Origin: Aphodosoma sp045658305
GTDB lineage: Bacteria > Bacteroidota > Bacteroidia > Bacteroidales > Paludibacteraceae
Assembly: GCA_045658305.1 (NCBI GenBank)
Contig: JAZOUT010000147.1
Coordinates: forward strand, 1-24,857
Direction: 5' to 3'
DNA length: 24,857 nt
The stretch's first letter is position 1; each line of letters begins with the position of its first letter. The translations under genes and the position numbers were made by a program. This document shows, in pieces, positions 22,467 to 24,857 of this stretch. The notes under the pieces are model-generated. The model ran no database searches, was not told the DNA's origin, and saw only the letters and a list, made by a program, of their open reading frames with translations.

Positions 22467-23421
22467 CAAAGAGTCTTTTCTTGAGACAAATCACATTATA
22501 CACCAACCATCCTAAGCATCTTGGTGTTTTAAACATCCATTTATATTTTAAATGAATATCTTGATAGCGGAGTTTTTGGACAATTACATCAGAGTCTATA
22601 CGTTCTTGTTTTGTACCGAAATAATACCCATCTTTCAGCAAATTAGCAGCTACATAGTTATTCATAAAATGCGAAAAAACGGGATTGTTTTCAAATTCAT
22701 CGTTATGCTTATCAAAATAATACTTTATGTCCTTAGTTAGAGGAAAGCGCACATCCGTATCGTATGCCACACGATTTTCAGCATCTTGATTATAATAAAC
22801 TAATACTTTGTCATAAAACACTACGGGATAACGCAATATAATACGATACCACATATCTAAATCCTCGGAAGATGCTATCCGCTCATCAAAAAGGCCTACC
22901 TTATCAAATACTTCTCTACGAATAACAACAGAGGAAGAGCAAAACAAGTCATTATGCTTGGTTCCGAAATAATTCTCCACGTATCCTCGATAACCATCGC
23001 CCATTCCTTGCTCCCAATTACACTTTTGATTATTCTTGATAAAAGCAATATTTACTCCCCACATCGCTGCTTTGGGGAAATCTTGAATCAATTTCAACTG
23101 CTCTTCAAGAAAGGTTGGTTCCCATAAATCATCACCATCTAATAAGGCGATATAATCATGTTTCGCTTCTTGAATTCCTCGATTACGTGCAGAACTGACT
23201 CCTCCATTTGTTTTCGATATTAAGCGAAAGGCGGAAGGTGAAAAATTAGACAAACGAAATGTTGATTTAACAATATTAGCACTTTCGTCTGTTGATCCAT
23301 CATCTACCACAATCACCTCGTAATGTGTATATGTCTGCGATAATACCGACTGTAGCGTTGCTATTATCGCATTCTGTTTGTTATATAACGGAATCACTAT
23401 TGATATTTTAATATTTTTCAT
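22459..23421 (-). CDS. Family 2 glycosyltransferase with small insert
   Basis: 320 residues. KISIVIPLYNKQNAIIATLQ, VIVVDDGSTDES (D40, D41), GGVSSARNRGI, ALLDGDDLWEPTFL (D95-D98) and EDLDMWYRIILRYP. A short insert at about residues 54-69 (STFRLSNFSPSAFRLIS) sits exactly where the GT2 at 14791-15921 has its first insert (there ending SSPLAFRLLKQ), between DDGST and the N-GGVS-ARN motif. It looks like the right arm of the same repeat without its core. Cotranscribed with its neighbours: 64 bases after the operon's first gene, 8-base overlap with the next. Confidence 0.92.
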   Translation of the reverse strand: MKNIKISIVIPLYNKQNAIIATLQSVLSQTYTHYEVIVVDDGSTDESANIVKSTFRLSNFSPSAFRLISKTNGGVSSARNRGIQEAKHDYIALLDGDDLWEPTFLEEQLKLIQDFPKAAMWGVNIAFIKNNQKCNWEQGMGDGYRGYVENYFGTKHNDLFCSSSVVIRREVFDKVGLFDERIASSEDLDMWYRIILRYPVVFYDKVLVYYNQDAENRVAYDTDVRFPLTKDIKYYFDKHNDEFENNPVFSHFMNNYVAANLLKDGYYFGTKQERIDSDVIVQKLRYQDIHLKYKWMFKTPRCLGWLVYNVICLKKRLFDE

Positions 23422-23485
23422 ATCAATTATACTTAGACATTCAAATCGTTACACATGTTTTAATGCTGAATATATCCGTTATTGA

Positions 23486-24439
23486 TTATTTACTTATAAT
23501 TCGCTTTATTGCCATTGCACAAACATATAATTGAAATAGTATTTTTCTTTGTGAGCAATGCACCTTAAAAGAACAATTATTAATTAATGCCCCATACCCC
23601 TTAGCTGCAGAAAAATCTCTTTTACGGAATGCCATCGCCATAAGTTGCGAATTGACATATGAACCCCATCCCTCTTCATCAAATTGGAATATATCAGGAA
23701 ACAACTCGCATAAATACGCATACACCTTAGCATCACTTTGATAGCGTTTTTTTAAGTGTTCATAGGTATCGGGACGAGTGATTGATACTGTTTCTATACC
23801 AAAAGTAGCTGTAGAAATAGGCAATATATCAAAATCTGTATAGGCTGCTAATATCACCCAAGCAGGCCAATCTTGTAGACTCAATCTACGGCTAATAAAC
23901 TCATCCAAATTTATATGTGCTTTCATAAAATCAGCACGATACATGATTGTAGCATTACAAAAACTACTCCCTCCCCACATAGCACTTTGAAGAGGGATAG
24001 TGCGGTCTATTTTGGCCACCTCCTCAGTAATTATGCCCGTATCCCTATTATGACAACGATGGTTGGTAATTAGCACATTACATTCGGAGCGCCTCTCCAT
24101 ATAATCCAATTGCAACTGCAGTTTGTGGGGATTATGCCAATAATCATCATTATCACAATTACAGATATATTTTCCGCGACATTCTTTTACACACGATGCC
24201 CAATTAGCACCTAATCCCATATTCTCTTCCCAAAAGAAAAGGCGTAAGAGATGAGGATATTTCTCTTTGTATTGTAATAGCACTTCTCGTGCATTATCTG
24301 TCGAGCAATCATCACCTATCACTATTTCGATTTCTGCATCAACCTGTTGGCTGATAATAGACTCTATTGTCTGCCATACAGTATTCGCACGATTGTACGA
24401 TGGAATAATTACTGATATTAAAATTCTATTAGATGTCAT
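23486..24439 (-). CDS. Family 2 glycosyltransferase, first gene of the operon
   Basis: 317 residues. ILISVIIPSYNRANTVWQTI, EIVIGDDCSTDNA (D43, D44), NMGLGANWASCVKECRGKYI and CDNDDYWHNPHKLQ (D96-D99) give the GT-A core. The C-terminal half (MWGGSSFCNATIMYRADF, RLSLQDWPAWVILAAY) is close in layout to the GT2 at 21471. It is the first gene after the canonical promoter at 24467-24498, so it probably heads the polysaccharide transcript. Substrate unknown. Confidence 0.92.
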   Translation of the reverse strand: MTSNRILISVIIPSYNRANTVWQTIESIISQQVDAEIEIVIGDDCSTDNAREVLLQYKEKYPHLLRLFFWEENMGLGANWASCVKECRGKYICNCDNDDYWHNPHKLQLQLDYMERRSECNVLITNHRCHNRDTGIITEEVAKIDRTIPLQSAMWGGSSFCNATIMYRADFMKAHINLDEFISRRLSLQDWPAWVILAAYTDFDILPISTATFGIETVSITRPDTYEHLKKRYQSDAKVYAYLCELFPDIFQFDEEGWGSYVNSQLMAMAFRKRDFSAAKGYGALINNCSFKVHCSQRKILFQLYVCAMAIKRIISK

Positions 24440-24466
24440 TATTATATCTTTTTTATTCTAATCGCG

Positions 24467-24498
24467 CAAAGGTACACTTTTTTTCCGACATACGCAAA
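24467..24498 (-). promoter_or_regulatory. Bacteroidales-type promoter of the polysaccharide operon
   Basis: Minus strand: TTTG, 20 bases, TACCTTTG, ending 27 bases before the ATG at 24439. Exact consensus spacing. The upstream sequence (24500-24565) is rich in A and T runs, as in strong Bacteroidales promoters. Confidence 0.85.
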
Positions 24499-24668
24499 TA
24501 TTCCTCTATTTTAGGCACTTTTTTGTGTTTTTTTGACTTATTTTATCAAATTTTTACACAAAAAACACCCAAAATGATCACTTTTCTCGCAAACCTCTTG
24601 CGTAATCAAAGTATTTACGCGACCAAAATTATCGAATACTGTAGTATGTTATCCGATTTTTTCTTAAT

Positions 24669-24857
24669 ACAAAAATACGCTCGCATGCGAGCTACAAAAA
24701 TACTCAAAAATATTTAATGCTGTTATATTGGTAGTCCAGTGTCGCTGCACTCCACCTATCGTGGCTAAACTATCTGTCTGCTGCTCAAGCATTGCTTGGC
24801 TGCAGACATTTACTTTACCCACTTATGCTGCACCATTGTGCATCATTACTACCAATA
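24669..24857. repeat. Composite hairpin element, copy E (best palindromes)
   Basis: ACAAAAATACGC, the perfect 14-base palindrome GCTCGCATGCGAGC (24679-24692), TACAAAAATACTCAAAAATA, then an inverted repeat of 132 bases whose outer arms TATTGGTAGT (24726-24735) and ACTACCAATA (24848-24857) pair perfectly. Inner arms GTCTGCTGCTCAAGC and GCTTGGCTGCAGAC also pair. Same layout as copy A. Confidence 0.75.

Larger units (their letters stand above)
24440..24857. other. Gene-free right end: promoter, AT-rich stretch and composite element
   Basis: No convincing gene. It holds the operon promoter (24467-24498), an AT-rich stretch to about 24665, and composite hairpin element copy E (24669-24857), which may continue beyond the window. 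Confidence 0.7.

Noticed and set aside
1..24857. tRNA or rRNA genes, prophage or transposase genes
   Set aside because: I looked through the intergenic regions and protein list and saw no cloverleaf-like sequence, phage structural gene, integrase or DDE transposase.

Overview
The window looks like a polysaccharide (capsule, O-antigen or exopolysaccharide) biosynthesis locus from a Bacteroidales bacterium. It is split by an AT-rich block of defence-type genes and is unusually rich in short dispersed repeats. Support for Bacteroidales: three good matches to the Bacteroides promoter (TTTG, 20 bases, TAnnTTTG), weak Shine-Dalgarno signals, and typical Bacteroidales families (DUF3990/DUF3791 pair, S23-type four-helix bundle protein, FemAB-like GNAT protein). 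All 20 genes I accept lie on the minus strand, so the text below follows transcription from right to left.

Right part (24.5 to 11.2 kb). A canonical promoter at 24467-24498 precedes three family 2 glycosyltransferases. Next come three genes for a dTDP-3-acetamido-3,6-dideoxyhexose: a ketoisomerase (fdtA), a left-handed beta-helix acetyltransferase and a PLP aminotransferase (fdtB). Another GT2 and two AT-rich acyltransferase-3 membrane proteins follow, then a GT2, the UDP-GlcNAc 2-epimerase wecB (giving UDP-ManNAc), a GT32/OCH1-like transferase and a multi-membrane-span GT-C-like protein. Several starts and stops overlap by 4 to 8 bases, so at least the first part is an operon. No flippase, initiating transferase or rmlA/rmlB gene is present, so the locus must extend outside the window or depend on other loci.

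Middle part (11.1 to 3.5 kb). A four-helix bundle gene sits between two arrays of 7-8 base units. After it come a promoter with a DUF3791-like/DUF3990 pair (probable toxin-antitoxin-like module), a 1642-residue STAND-like NTPase ending in a phospholipase-D-like domain, and a 265-residue protein with a HEPN-like R-x4-H motif. The last two may form a two-gene defence system.

Left part (3.4 to 0 kb). A GT4 glycosyltransferase is followed by about 1.26 kb without genes but full of palindromes and repeats, then by the start of a FemAB/GNAT-like gene cut by the window edge.

The most unusual signal is in the repeats. A mobile-looking element with a conserved core (starting near AAAGGCACGGAAAATAGCG) and arms made of 7-8 base units occurs four times inside coding sequence, always in the same strand and frame, adding a K-G-x-E-type peptide. 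A fifth copy is intergenic. Other arrays add SPIANRQ heptads to a GT4 and to the aminotransferase. A second family combines a promoter-like hairpin (TATTTTTG boxes) with a palindrome of up to about 135 bases and occurs three or four times between genes.
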